DNA of 34,278 nt from Methylophaga sp. (GCA_026988435.1 JALSLH010000078.1:1-34278), one strand, 5' to 3'; shown: positions 26,632-34,278, counted from the first letter of the stretch. Notes: generated from the letters alone by a model not told the origin. Made by a program: numbers and translations.

Positions 26632-27381
26632 TTATTCTGCAGCAGCTTCGCTTTCTGCAGCAACCTCTACCATTTCTTCTTCTGCATCACCTGTTGAAAC
26701 AGATGCTTTACCTTCTAAAATTGCATCAGCAATACTTGTTGTATAAAGCTTGATAGCACGCATAGAGTCATCGTTACCAGGGATGATGTAATCAACACCA
26801 TCAGGGTTACTATTAGAATCAACGATCGCGATAACAGGAAGACCTAATTTGTTTGCTTCTTGAATTGCAATACGTTCATGATCAACATCAATAACAAATA
26901 ATGCATCAGGAAGACCACCCATTTTACGGATACCACCGATGCTTTTTTCTAGTTTTTCTTGCTCACGCGTTAGGTTTAAAACTTCTTTCTTTTTCAAACC
27001 TTCTAATTTTCCAGCCGCCATCATTTCATCAATCGCATCTAAACGTTTGATTGATTGACGCACTGTTTGATAGTTAGTCAACATACCACCTAACCAACGA
27101 CGGTTCACGTAAGGCATGCCTGCACGTTCTGCATCTTCACGGATAGGATCTTGTGCAGCACGTTTTGTGCCCACAAATAAAATACGACCTTTTTTTGAAG
27201 CTAATTTACCTACAAAGTTTAACGCATCGTTAAACTTTGGTAAGCTGTGCTCAAGGTTGATGATATGAATATTATTACGTTTACCAAAAATATACGGGCC
27301 CATTTTAGGGTTCCAATAACGTGTTTGGTGACCGAAGTGAACGCCTGCTTCTAACATTTGGCGCATAGTTATTTTAGCCAT
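26632..27381 (-). CDS. rpsB: 30S ribosomal protein S2
   Basis: A 249-aa S2 protein, opening [20 protein letters not shown] and carrying the usual [26 protein letters not shown] and [12 protein letters not shown] blocks. The acidic, alanine-rich C-terminus ([16 protein letters not shown]) is typical of gammaproteobacteria. It heads the long cluster running to lpxA and has a structured leader and its own promoter. Confidence 0.98.
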   Translation of the reverse strand: MAKITMRQMLEAGVHFGHQTRYWNPKMGPYIFGKRNNIHIINLEHSLPKFNDALNFVGKLASKKGRILFVGTKRAAQDPIREDAERAGMPYVNRRWLGGMLTNYQTVRQSIKRLDAIDEMMAAGKLEGLKKKEVLNLTREQEKLEKSIGGIRKMGGLPDALFVIDVDHERIAIQEANKLGLPVIAIVDSNSNPDGVDYIIPGNDDSMRAIKLYTTSIADAILEGKASVSTGDAEEEMVEVAAESEAAAE

Positions 27382-27406
27382 TTTAAGTATTACCTTTATA
27401 ATAAGT

Positions 27407-27490
27407 TGGGGTTAAACCTCCACACACCCCATGTTTCGACTAGCCTGCCTAAGCAGTTAGCACCCCGAAACCTGTGTCGGTGCATGTGTG
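27407..27490 (-). ncRNA. Structured rpsB (S2) mRNA leader
   Basis: The rpsB untranslated leader contains nested complementary arms: CACAC/GTGTG at 27421-27425 and 27486-27490 outside, and GTTTCG/CGAAAC at 27433-27438 and 27466-27471 inside, with a GC-rich loop and a conserved-looking GGAGGTTTAACCCC just after. In E. coli and relatives the rpsB leader is a folded autoregulatory target of S2. The position and folding agree, but the match to that element was not verified. Confidence 0.55.
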
Positions 27491-27513
27491 ATTTTGCCTT
27501 TATCGGCGCGCAT

Positions 27514-27542
27514 TTTATACCATAAAAGACTAATAAAAACAA
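27514..27542 (-). promoter_or_regulatory. rpsB promoter with GC-rich discriminator
   Basis: On the minus strand TTGTTT (27537-27542) is 17 bases from TATAAA (27514-27519), followed directly by ATGCGCGCC. A GC-rich discriminator is typical of stringently controlled ribosomal promoters. The leader predicted from it is about 125 bases. Confidence 0.6.
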
Positions 27543-27638
27543 TGTAAACATGATTTTTATTACTTTTACTTTATACGTAAATTACGGCACACTGTAAGCA
27601 TCAAATTAGCAAATATATGTTTAGGAATAATCAATATT

Positions 27639-28409
27639 ATGGCCGTCAGTATAAAATCAGCAGAAGAAATTAGCAAAATGCGTATTGCAGGCAAGCTTGC
27701 CGCTGACGTGTTAACCATGATCGAACCTCATGTTAAAGCAGGGGTAACCACCGATGAATTAGACAAAATTTGTCATGATTATATCGTCAATGAACAACAA
27801 GCCATTCCCGCACCTTTAAATTATCATGGTTTCCCAAAGTCGATTTGTACCTCGGTTAACCATGTTATTTGCCATGGTATTCCAAGCGATAAAAAACTAA
27901 AAGACGGTGATATTATCAATATTGATATCACGGTGATTAAAGATGAATATCACGGTGACACCAGCAAAATGTTTCATATTGGTAATACATCTATTCTAGC
28001 TAAACGCCTTTGTGACAATGCACGTGAAGCTATGCTGCTTGGTATCGATCTAGTCAAACCTGGGATCCAATTAGGCGATATTGGTGCCATCATTCAAAAA
28101 CATGCTGAAGCGCAAAACTTTTCTATCGTGCAAGAATATTGCGGCCATGGCATTGGCAAAGTATTTCATGAAGAACCTCAAGTACTTCATTACGGCAAGC
28201 CAGGAACAGGATTAACGCTTGAAGCAGGCATGACTTTTACTATTGAGCCAATGGTGAATGCTGGCAAGCGGCAGATCAGACATCATAAAAGTGATGGCTG
28301 GACGGTATACACCAAAGATCGCTCACTTTCTGCACAATGGGAGCACACTATTCTCGTCACCGAAACGGGCCATGAAATTTTAACTTTACGCGAAGGTGAA
28401 GTCATTTAA
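27639..28409 (+). CDS. map: Methionine aminopeptidase, type I
   Basis: A 256-aa cytosolic metalloenzyme that removes N-terminal Met from nascent proteins. All five metal ligands are visible: Asp96 (NIDITV), Asp107 (GDTSKMF), His170 (CGHGIG), Glu203 (TIEPMV) and Glu235 (QWEHTI); His79 (VICHGIP) is the substrate-binding histidine. There is no N-terminal extension, marking type Ia. It is divergent from rpsB, the usual arrangement, and its TAA shares one base with the glnD ATG. Confidence 0.97.
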   Translation: MAVSIKSAEEISKMRIAGKLAADVLTMIEPHVKAGVTTDELDKICHDYIVNEQQAIPAPLNYHGFPKSICTSVNHVICHGIPSDKKLKDGDIINIDITVIKDEYHGDTSKMFHIGNTSILAKRLCDNAREAMLLGIDLVKPGIQLGDIGAIIQKHAEAQNFSIVQEYCGHGIGKVFHEEPQVLHYGKPGTGLTLEAGMTFTIEPMVNAGKRQIRHHKSDGWTVYTKDRSLSAQWEHTILVTETGHEILTLREGEVI

Positions 28410-31024
28410 TGTCTGAATTATTATCGCTGTGGGATATCGCCAACAATAAAGTACCCGACTCAACATCTGATAGTGCTTTTTTTCGCGAAGCGCTCAAACA
28501 AGGTCAATCTTACTTAACACAACAATTTAGCGATCAAATCGATGTCGTTCATTTAGTGCACCAACGTACCGCCTTTGTTGACCAGGTGCTACAACAGCTT
28601 TGGTCACAACATATAACCGCTAATATACCTATCAGTTTATTAGCCGTTGGAGGATATGGCCGGGCTGAACTTCACCCCTATTCTGATATTGATCTATTAG
28701 TCTTACTTGATGAATCTGTATCAGAGCAACCGCCTGAAAACCTATCTGATTTCCTTACCCAGTTATGGGATATTGGACTCGAAATAGGTCATAGTGTTCG
28801 TACGATTTCTGAATGTAGAGAGCAAGCTGAAACTGATGTCACCATCGCCACTAATTTATTAGAAACTCGTCTACTTTGTGGTAAGCCAAACCTATTCTCA
28901 GCACTACAGGAGTTAACGGGCAATAATAAAACATGGGATACCCGAAATTTCTATCAAATTAAAAAACTAGAGCAACAACAACGCCACCTAAAATATAATG
29001 ATACCGCTAATAATCTCGAACCTAATATTAAAGAAGCGCCAGGTGGTTTACGAGACTTGCAAGTAATCAGTTGGGTGGCTCAACAACATTTCAATGTAAG
29101 TGATGTACAAGGCCTAAAACAAAAAGGATTTTTATCCGACAGTGAATACGAAACATTAAATAAAGCACAGCATTTTTTATGGAAAATTCGCTTTGCATTA
29201 CACCTTCAGGCAGGGCGAAAAGAAGAAAAATTACAGATCGATTACCAACGAGAATTAGCGGATCAGTTTGGCTACCAAGATGATGGAAAACGTCTTCCTG
29301 TCGAACAATTTATGAAGGATTATTATTTGTGTGCCCGCAGTGTGCAACAAATGAATACCTTATTACTTCAATTATTTGAAGAACAAATAATCCTTGCTGA
29401 CGAGCCGAGAAAAATCGACCCAATCAATAATCGCTTTCATGTGCATAATGGTTACTTAGCAACGACTGAAGCTACAATATTTTCAGCTTATCCCTATGCC
29501 ATGCTGGAATTATTTTTAATTCTAGAACAGCACCCAGAAATAAAAGGCGTTCGTGCCGAAACAATTCGGCAACTTCATGCCCACATTTACCTTATTGATG
29601 ATCGTTTTCGAAATGATACTGCATGCCAAAGCCTCTTTATGGAAATTATTAGGCAATCCAAAGGCGTAACACATGAATTCCGCCGAATGAACAAACTGGG
29701 TGTTTTGGGCGCCTATTTGCCGAAGTTTGGTGCAATTGTCGGCCAAATGCAGCATGATCTCTTCCATATTTATACAGTGGACGAACATACTCTATTTTTA
29801 GTACGAAATTTGCGCCGATTTTCATGTCCGGAATACAGTTCTGAATTCCCACTTTGCTCGCAGATTTTTTATCAAATCCCTAAGCCAGAATTATTATATA
29901 TTGCCGGTCTTTTTCATGATATAGCCAAGGGTCGTGGCGGTGATCATAGCTTGCTTGGCGTACCTGATGCTGCCGAGTTTTGCAAACAACATCAGTTAAG
30001 TGAAGATGATACTGAAATCGTCACATTTTTAGTGCGCCAACACCTCACCATGTCCTCCACCGCTCAAAAAAGTGATGTCAATGATCCTGATACTATTAAA
30101 GTTTTTGCAGCTAAAGTAAAAACAGTGGATCGACTTAATTACCTTTATTTACTAACGGTAGCTGATATTCGAGCCACCAATAATAATTTATGGAATGGCT
30201 GGCGAGACTCTTTACTCAGACAGCTTTATAATGCCACTAGACAATGGTTAGAACATCGACACGATATTGCCAGAAACAGGGCCGAAAAAAGTAAACAACG
30301 CCGACAACAAGCACTGCAACAGCTTACTCATCAGGCTTGGACTGAGCAACAAGTTACAACACTGTGGCAACATTATGATGCAGATTATTTTTTGCACCAC
30401 ACGACAGATGAAATTGTTTGGCAAACAACTTCTCGATTACAAGATCCTAGTGTGGAAACCTTAATAAACACCCGTAATCTTGATCAAAAAAACACCTTAG
30501 AATTGTTTATTTTCACTGATGATAAACTAGGAATTTTTGCCGCCATTACTGCCTGTTTGGAATCGTTACAACTAGATATTTTAGATGCCAAAATAGATAC
30601 TACTACTGATGAAAAATCACTAAATTCATATATATTGACCGGTAATGTACGTGATCAAAACGAACTTATCTATTTAATAGAACAGCAACTCAGTGAATTA
30701 GAAAATGCCAAGGAATTTAATTCAAATATCACACCCAGAACAATGAAATTATTTGAAACAAAACCTTCACTCAATTTCTCAACAGATACCAAACAAAAAT
30801 ATACCACACTAGAACTTGAAACACATGACAGGCTAGGCTTAGTCTCCATGTTAGCTCATATATTTTTGCAGAGCAAGATCCATGTTATTAGTGCAAAACT
30901 GACCACTTTAGGTGACCAAGTAGATGATATTTTCTTACTATCTACGTCTGATCATAAACCGCTAAATACTGAACAAATAAAACACTTAGAAACGCTTATT
31001 ATTGAAAAACTTAGCCTAGACTAA
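28409..31024 (+). CDS. glnD: Bifunctional PII uridylyltransferase/uridylyl-removing enzyme
   Basis: An 871-aa nitrogen sensor that uridylylates PII proteins when glutamine is low and removes UMP when it is high. The nucleotidyltransferase domain carries GGYGRAELHPYSDID (81-95). A central PII-UTase helical region follows, then an HD domain with LFHDIAKGRGGDHS near residue 500, then two ACT domains (starting near 694 at LELFIFTDDKLGIFAA and near 797 at LELETHDRLGLVSML) that bind glutamine. All catalytic blocks look intact. Its PII partner is not in the window, but the amt gene at 13650 is a likely downstream beneficiary. Confidence 0.96.
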   Translation: MSELLSLWDIANNKVPDSTSDSAFFREALKQGQSYLTQQFSDQIDVVHLVHQRTAFVDQVLQQLWSQHITANIPISLLAVGGYGRAELHPYSDIDLLVLLDESVSEQPPENLSDFLTQLWDIGLEIGHSVRTISECREQAETDVTIATNLLETRLLCGKPNLFSALQELTGNNKTWDTRNFYQIKKLEQQQRHLKYNDTANNLEPNIKEAPGGLRDLQVISWVAQQHFNVSDVQGLKQKGFLSDSEYETLNKAQHFLWKIRFALHLQAGRKEEKLQIDYQRELADQFGYQDDGKRLPVEQFMKDYYLCARSVQQMNTLLLQLFEEQIILADEPRKIDPINNRFHVHNGYLATTEATIFSAYPYAMLELFLILEQHPEIKGVRAETIRQLHAHIYLIDDRFRNDTACQSLFMEIIRQSKGVTHEFRRMNKLGVLGAYLPKFGAIVGQMQHDLFHIYTVDEHTLFLVRNLRRFSCPEYSSEFPLCSQIFYQIPKPELLYIAGLFHDIAKGRGGDHSLLGVPDAAEFCKQHQLSEDDTEIVTFLVRQHLTMSSTAQKSDVNDPDTIKVFAAKVKTVDRLNYLYLLTVADIRATNNNLWNGWRDSLLRQLYNATRQWLEHRHDIARNRAEKSKQRRQQALQQLTHQAWTEQQVTTLWQHYDADYFLHHTTDEIVWQTTSRLQDPSVETLINTRNLDQKNTLELFIFTDDKLGIFAAITACLESLQLDILDAKIDTTTDEKSLNSYILTGNVRDQNELIYLIEQQLSELENAKEFNSNITPRTMKLFETKPSLNFSTDTKQKYTTLELETHDRLGLVSMLAHIFLQSKIHVISAKLTTLGDQVDDIFLLSTSDHKPLNTEQIKHLETLIIEKLSLD

Positions 31025-31057
31025 ATTAAAATGGTGACTACCCGAAGATAGCCACCA
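31023..31057 (-). terminator. Intrinsic terminator between comEA-like gene and glnD
   Basis: On the minus strand TGGTGGCTA and TAGTCACCA pair (one G-U) around a loop containing TTCG, followed by TTTTAATTT. It ends the comEA-like transcript and sits in the 50-base gap to the convergent glnD stop. Confidence 0.75.
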
Positions 31058-31074
31058 CATCCAAATCAACTAAA

Positions 31075-31359
31075 TTATTTGGCTTCTTTTTTAGGATCCG
31101 CAATAGTGATTTGTTCTGCAAACTGAGATAGTTTTTTATCGCCGATTCCTTTAACATTTATTAATTCATCAACCGTTTTAAAGTTACCAACTTGCTCACG
31201 ATATTCAATGATCGCAGTAGCAGTCGATGGCCCGACCCCTTTCAGCATTTCTAACTGCGCTTGCGTCGCAGTATTTATATTAATGGCATCAGCAGCAAAA
31301 ACACTTGCTGATAAAAGAGACAAACCTAGAATTAGAGACAAACATAATTTTCTTAACAT
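31075..31359 (-). CDS. ComEA-like helix-hairpin-helix DNA-binding protein
   Basis: A 94-aa exported protein. A Sec signal peptide (MLRKLCLSLILGLSLLSASVFA) is followed by one (HhH)2 domain (ININTATQAQLEMLKGVGPSTATAIIEYR, then FKTVDELINVKGIGDKK). Such periplasmic ComEA-type proteins bind incoming double-stranded DNA in natural transformation; many gammaproteobacteria carry short versions without a membrane anchor. The ATG at 31359 is preferred because AAGGAG lies nine bases upstream and the signal peptide then starts properly, rather than the earlier in-frame start at 31392. The gene stands alone. Confidence 0.9.
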   Translation of the reverse strand: MLRKLCLSLILGLSLLSASVFAADAININTATQAQLEMLKGVGPSTATAIIEYREQVGNFKTVDELINVKGIGDKKLSQFAEQITIADPKKEAK

Positions 31360-31491
31360 CTTTCCATACTCCTTGTTAATACCGTCCACCATGGACAGCT
31401 GAAAATAAACTACTGTAGTTCCATCTATTCTGTCAAATAAATTTTATGGCTGGTGATACATCCAGATAATTTCTCTCCTTCAAAATAAACA

Positions 31492-31731
31492 CTATTGCAA
31501 CTCATCAAGACTTGGTAAACCAAAGCTATTTTTAGGTTTAATTGCAATTTCGTAGCCCAAAGCATCTAGAATAATATCCAGTGTTTTCAAACCAATAGCA
31601 CCTAACTGCCCACGCTCTAACTTACCCATTGTCACCCTGCTTATTCCAGCAATATCTGCCAGTTGTTCTTGCGTTTGACGCTTCGCCTTTCTCAATACTT
31701 TTATCTCATCGCCAATTTCGTCTAATTTCAA
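31492..31731 (-). CDS. XRE-family HTH regulator, HipB-like
   Basis: A 79-aa DNA-binding protein with a classical XRE helix-turn-helix (TQEQLADIAGISRVTMGKLERGQ) and a short C-terminal strand/tail (YEIAIKPKNSFG). Translation most likely starts at the TTG at 31731, because AAGGAG lies seven bases upstream inside the end of hipA; the ORF open to 31782 would overlap hipA by 77 bases instead of 26. It is the probable antitoxin and repressor partner of the HipA-like kinase. The order, kinase gene first, is the reverse of classical hipBA. Confidence 0.85.
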   Translation of the reverse strand: MKLDEIGDEIKVLRKAKRQTQEQLADIAGISRVTMGKLERGQLGAIGLKTLDIILDALGYEIAIKPKNSFGLPSLDELQ

Positions 31732-32914
31732 GCGGTAGCTCCTTGTGAGTTTTATTTTCAAGTGATACATTCCACGTATCAATCATCTTTTGCCCCATTG
31801 TTTCAAAGGCAGGTATTTTTGCGTTATATTCTTGCAGTTCAGTAATTGTGTCTTTTAAAGCCTTCATACAATCATCATAAGATTTGCTGGCGAGCTTCTC
31901 CGACATATAGCAGCTTTCAACACCGAACTTAATGAGTTCCTTTCGTCCAAACCATACTTTTTTACCGAACATACTTAATGCTGGTCTATCTGCAAAAAAG
32001 TAAACAACGGTATTAACAACATCATAAGCTGGTGAAAACCTGATATTTGTCATATCAGCATCATAGAGTACGCCAAAATTCTTCAAGTGAGCATCGCCAT
32101 TTTTAAGCAAATAACTCATCACCACCGTTTTATAAAAAGATTGCATATCCATACGCTTATTAGTAACAACACGATAAAGTGTTTTGGCTACTTGCTCATA
32201 GCTACCCTCATATTTTTGTTCTTTATTTTTCCCCAGCAGCCCTGAGACTTCTTCGAAGCCTAGATATTCCTTACTTTCTTTATCATAATTAAACCGTTCA
32301 ACCAGCAAAAATTTCTTATTTTCTGATAACAAAATATTGGGGATCTTAACTCCTGATTTTTCAACTGCCTTTAGGCAGAAATACTCATTTTCTGCTAAAC
32401 GTGGATATTCCGCCCCCCACGCTTTAATAATATATTCTTTCGTTGTTAATGACTCTTTATCTCGTAGTAATGCCAACGTTTTAGGTTGCACCCCAGAAAT
32501 AGCATTTTTGTCTAGAAACGTTTTAACCAATGCCACAAACGTATCTTCGCTATCATTTTGTAAGACATCATTTAAATCAATGCTGTTAAAAGGTGTATCA
32601 GAAAATTCACTTCGAAATGAAAGTCGGCTTTGAATATTAGGGCACAAATAAGAGAACAATAAAAAATCATTAATATACTCATGCTGTTTATTTAGATAAT
32701 TCTTTAAAATTTCAAACAAATAACCTTCTGGCATATTCATATCAAAAATGGGATGCAAATGACCCCGCCATAAACATGTCGATGCTTTATAGGGCATAAT
32801 TAGTGAAACTAGTTCGTCATTAGACCGATAATTAAAACCATAGGTATTACTACTTTCTTCATAAAAAAGCTCACCTATTGGTTTATTTTTAATTTCAACT
32901 ATTATTTTCTTCAT
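31706..32914 (-). CDS. hipA: HipA-family serine/threonine kinase toxin
   Basis: A 402-aa HipA-fold protein. The Gly-rich loop ISGVQPKTLALL (139-150) includes Ser140, the position autophosphorylated in HipA. YIIKAWG (161-167) supplies the ATP-contacting Lys164, and the catalytic loop LKNGDAHLKNFG (270-281) is followed by the metal-binding FSPAYDVV (Asp298). No active-site residue appears lost. HipA kinases inactivate targets such as glutamyl-tRNA synthetase and induce dormancy; this target is not known. The HTH gene overlaps its end, and a TTATCATT/AATGATAA repeat lies 17 bases before its start. Confidence 0.9.
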   Translation of the reverse strand: MKKIIVEIKNKPIGELFYEESSNTYGFNYRSNDELVSLIMPYKASTCLWRGHLHPIFDMNMPEGYLFEILKNYLNKQHEYINDFLLFSYLCPNIQSRLSFRSEFSDTPFNSIDLNDVLQNDSEDTFVALVKTFLDKNAISGVQPKTLALLRDKESLTTKEYIIKAWGAEYPRLAENEYFCLKAVEKSGVKIPNILLSENKKFLLVERFNYDKESKEYLGFEEVSGLLGKNKEQKYEGSYEQVAKTLYRVVTNKRMDMQSFYKTVVMSYLLKNGDAHLKNFGVLYDADMTNIRFSPAYDVVNTVVYFFADRPALSMFGKKVWFGRKELIKFGVESCYMSEKLASKSYDDCMKALKDTITELQEYNAKIPAFETMGQKMIDTWNVSLENKTHKELPLEIRRNWR

Positions 32915-32930
32915 TTAATAAATCAACATG

Positions 32931-32952
32931 AATGATAAATATAATTATCATT
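32931..32952. promoter_or_regulatory. Candidate operator of the hipA-HTH operon
   Basis: AATGATAA (32931-32938) and TTATCATT (32945-32952) form perfect 8-bp arms six bases apart, ending 17 bases from the hipA ATG. The position suits repression by the encoded HTH protein. The AT-rich GATAAT-like sequence also recalls a Fur box, so iron control cannot be excluded. The rest of the 342-base gap to 33256 holds a REP-like repeat and AT-rich sequence without a convincing ORF. Confidence 0.5.
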
Positions 32953-33086
32953 ATGTGCCAGAATTTAATAAATGTAAACTACTATTATCTTTCTGACAGG
33001 GCAAGAGTATTATAAAAAACAACAAGCTAGTTTATCCTCAAATAACTTTGAAAGTCATTAACTCTTAGCTCTATACTAAATAAGCT

Positions 33087-33161
33087 GTCATTCCGGCATA
33101 TTTTTAGCCGGAATCTAGGTCAATTGGAGTAGATCCCGGCTAAAAAGCCCACCGGGATGAC
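33087..33161. repeat. REP-like double palindrome, copy A
   Basis: A 75-bp element bounded by GTCATTCCGG and CCGGGATGAC. Inside, TTTTTAGCCGG is repeated in inverted form as CCGGCTAAAAA around a central AATTG, so the unit can fold as two hairpins or one long stem. The same plan recurs at 33879-33950 and, half-preserved, at 25533. Confidence 0.8.
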
Positions 33162-33256
33162 CAAGATATTGGATAATTATCTATATTTTCTTTTAATAAC
33201 TGAAAATTATTTAATATGCTCTTGCCCTGATCTTTCTAATGTATTACTTGAAAATA

Positions 33257-33817
33257 CTAATGAGACACACCATCCCGCTTTAACACCTTTAATAATGTTA
33301 ACAAAATAATTTTCAGGTCAAATAAGAATGATTTCCGCTTCAGATATTCAACATCTAGCTCCACTTTCTCAGGGATAGGTAATTCATCACGGCCATTAAC
33401 CTGTGCCCAGCCCGTTAAACCAGGCAATAATTTATGTACGCCATGTTCTGTACGTAATTGAATCAAATCATCCTGATTAAATAATGCAGGCCTCGGCCCA
33501 ACAAAACTCATCTCACCTTTTAAAATGCACCATAACTGCGGTAATTCATCCAAACTCGATTGTCGAAGAAAGTCACCTATTGGCGTGAGCAGGCTTTTAG
33601 GATCTTTTAATAAATGGGTAGCAACCGCTGGTGTATTAACCTTCATACTGCGAAATTTTGGCATCTTAAAAATCTTATTATCTTGACCAATCCTATCTGA
33701 CCAATATAAGGCAGGGCCTTTGGATGTCAGCTTAACTAAAATAGCCACAACAATGATTGGAATCAATAAGGTAAGCGACGCGCTTATAGCTAAAAACATA
33801 TCAATAAAACGTTTCAT
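33257..33817 (-). CDS. PglC/WcaJ-type phosphoglycosyl transferase
   Basis: A 186-aa monotopic sugar-phosphate transferase that moves a sugar-1-phosphate from a UDP-sugar to undecaprenyl phosphate, starting a surface glycan or glycoprotein sugar chain. It has the N-terminal re-entrant hydrophobic helix (about residues 5-30), the catalytic Asp90-Glu91 dyad in SSLDELPQLW, MSFVGPRP (103-110) and PGLTGWAQVNGR (132-143). The length fits a catalytic-core-only (PglC-like) enzyme without the extra helices of WcaJ. No other polysaccharide gene is adjacent; repeats lie on both sides. The donor sugar cannot be told. Confidence 0.9.
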   Translation of the reverse strand: MKRFIDMFLAISASLTLLIPIIVVAILVKLTSKGPALYWSDRIGQDNKIFKMPKFRSMKVNTPAVATHLLKDPKSLLTPIGDFLRQSSLDELPQLWCILKGEMSFVGPRPALFNQDDLIQLRTEHGVHKLLPGLTGWAQVNGRDELPIPEKVELDVEYLKRKSFLFDLKIILLTLLKVLKRDGVSH

Positions 33818-33839
33818 CTATTTCCTTTTCCAGAGTTTA

Positions 33840-33990
33840 TATACCCGTGATACTTGAAGATTCAGAACTTACAACCGCGTCATTCCCGCATGCTGTTAGC
33901 TGGAATCTAAAGTATTAAGTAGATCCCAGCTAACAGCATACTGGGATGACGGGTAAATAAAAATATGCAGTATCAATGATTACGTGTATA
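33840..33990. mobile_element. MITE-like element carrying a REP palindrome
   Basis: The left end, beginning TATACCCGTGATACTTGAAG at 33840, matches the terminal repeat family of the element at 9441. An inverted, more decayed copy (TATACACGTAATCATTGA on the minus strand) ends at 33990. Between them lies REP-like copy B. About 151 bases, non-coding; the right end is less certain. Confidence 0.55.
33879..33950. repeat. REP-like double palindrome, copy B
   Basis: Bounded by GTCATTCCCGC and GGGATGAC, with inner arms TGCTGTTAGCTGG and CCAGCTAACAGCA separated by AATCTA...TAGATC. The plan is that of copy A, but the inner stem bases differ in a paired way, so base pairing has been kept. Confidence 0.78.
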
Positions 33991-33994
33991 AAGC

Positions 33995-34204
33995 TTACAT
34001 TAACTGCAAGAATATTGACAAACTCATCACTTCAACACCATCAGACAGCGGAAAACTATCGTCACCAGGATAAATAACAAATCGACGTGTTGCTTTTATA
34101 TCAACACAGGCATAATAAAAACCTTTTGATAGCGTAGGCGCTAATGAGCGCTTGGTAATCCCCCCATTTTTAATGGAGATCAGTAGTAGATATTTTTCTC
34201 TGTG
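33995..34204 (-). pseudogene. 3' remnant of a DUF4143-type AAA ATPase gene
   Basis: An open frame of 69 codons ends at TAA (33995-33997). It reads EKYLLLISIKNGG, then KRSLAPTLSKGFYYACVDI and RRFVIYPGDDSFPLSDGVEV, which is the conserved end of AAA-family ATPases with a C-terminal DUF4143 domain. There is no start or ATPase domain; the frame stops (TAA on the minus strand at 34205-34207) where transposase-coding sequence takes over. It is therefore a gene end cut off by insertion of the adjacent IS. The family call is from recognition of the tail only. Confidence 0.7.
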
Positions 34205-34278
34205 TTAATTTTAATTTCTGAATTGGTGTAATACCACCAATTCCCATATTAGGTCGTTCGTTATTATAAGTCCACAAC
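34170..34278 (-). mobile_element. IS3-family transposase, C-terminal end (partial)
   Basis: The last 35 codons of an integrase-core transposase enter from the right edge: TYNNERPNMGIGGITPIQKL is the hallmark end of IS3-family OrfB proteins, where YN-ERP-M--GG-TP follows the DDE domain. The frame stops at TAA (34170-34172), but its last dozen codons overlap the ATPase remnant frame, so the true IS border probably lies between about 34170 and 34215. The rest of the IS is outside the window. Confidence 0.8.

Noticed and set aside
31492-32914. Three-gene HipBST-type system
   Set aside because: HipA here is a single 402-aa chain with its N-terminal domain attached; no separate HipS-like gene is present.

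Overview
The window looks like the chromosome of an AT-rich gammaproteobacterium. The FabA/FabB unsaturated fatty-acid pair, the BamA/BamB/YfgM/Der set, the rpsB-tsf-pyrH-frr-uppS-cdsA-dxr-rseP-bamA-skp-lpxD-fabZ-lpxA cluster and the divergent map-glnD pair all fit that class. The genus cannot be fixed from the sequence alone; a marine methylotroph- or hydrocarbonoclast-like relative is a guess. No rRNA, tRNA or CRISPR array was seen. Most of the window is housekeeping. The accessory parts are a type I secretion locus, several dispersed palindromic repeats, a HipA-type kinase module and an IS-disrupted right end.

Layout. (1) 112-1452: a MazG-like NTP pyrophosphohydrolase overlaps a YbfF-type esterase (both minus), with a divergent 57-aa unknown protein. 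(2) 1516-3261: fabA-fabB, ending in a bidirectional terminator and read from a strong sigma70-like promoter only about 12 bases ahead of the fabA ATG. (3) 3413-9312: a LapB/LapC/TolC-type secretion system with a LuxR-type regulator inside the locus; the regulator's receiver domain has lost the phospho-acceptor residues. No exported adhesin is present. (4) 9441-9706: a 266-bp MITE-like element with 33-bp terminal inverted repeats, then a small conserved protein (9812-10150). (5) 10166-13388: yfgM-bamB-der. (6) 13553-14828: ammonium transporter amt behind a large palindromic control region.

(7) 14879-27381, all minus: rpsB, tsf, pyrH, frr, uppS, cdsA, dxr, rseP, bamA, skp, lpxD, fabZ and lpxA. 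This joins translation, UMP synthesis, isoprenoid, phospholipid and lipid A synthesis and outer-membrane assembly. The rpsB end has a structured leader and a promoter with a GC-rich discriminator. (8) 27639-31024: map and glnD, with a 1-base overlap. GlnD modifies PII proteins and so links functionally to the amt gene, although no glnB/glnK lies here.

(9) 31075-34278: a ComEA-like helix-hairpin-helix protein, then an accessory zone. That zone holds hipA followed by an overlapping HTH gene (toxin-like gene first), an orphan PglC/WcaJ-type phosphoglycosyl transferase bracketed by REP/MITE-type repeats, the last 69 codons of a DUF4143-type ATPase, and the end of an IS3-family transposase that interrupts it. 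The repeats, lone surface-sugar gene and IS scar suggest a recombination-prone boundary.

Several start codons were moved inward on the basis of ribosome-binding sites or family alignment: the 57-aa protein, lapB, bamB, yfgM, fabZ, skp, rseP, comEA and the HTH gene. Functions rest on motif and family recognition by eye, without database searches.
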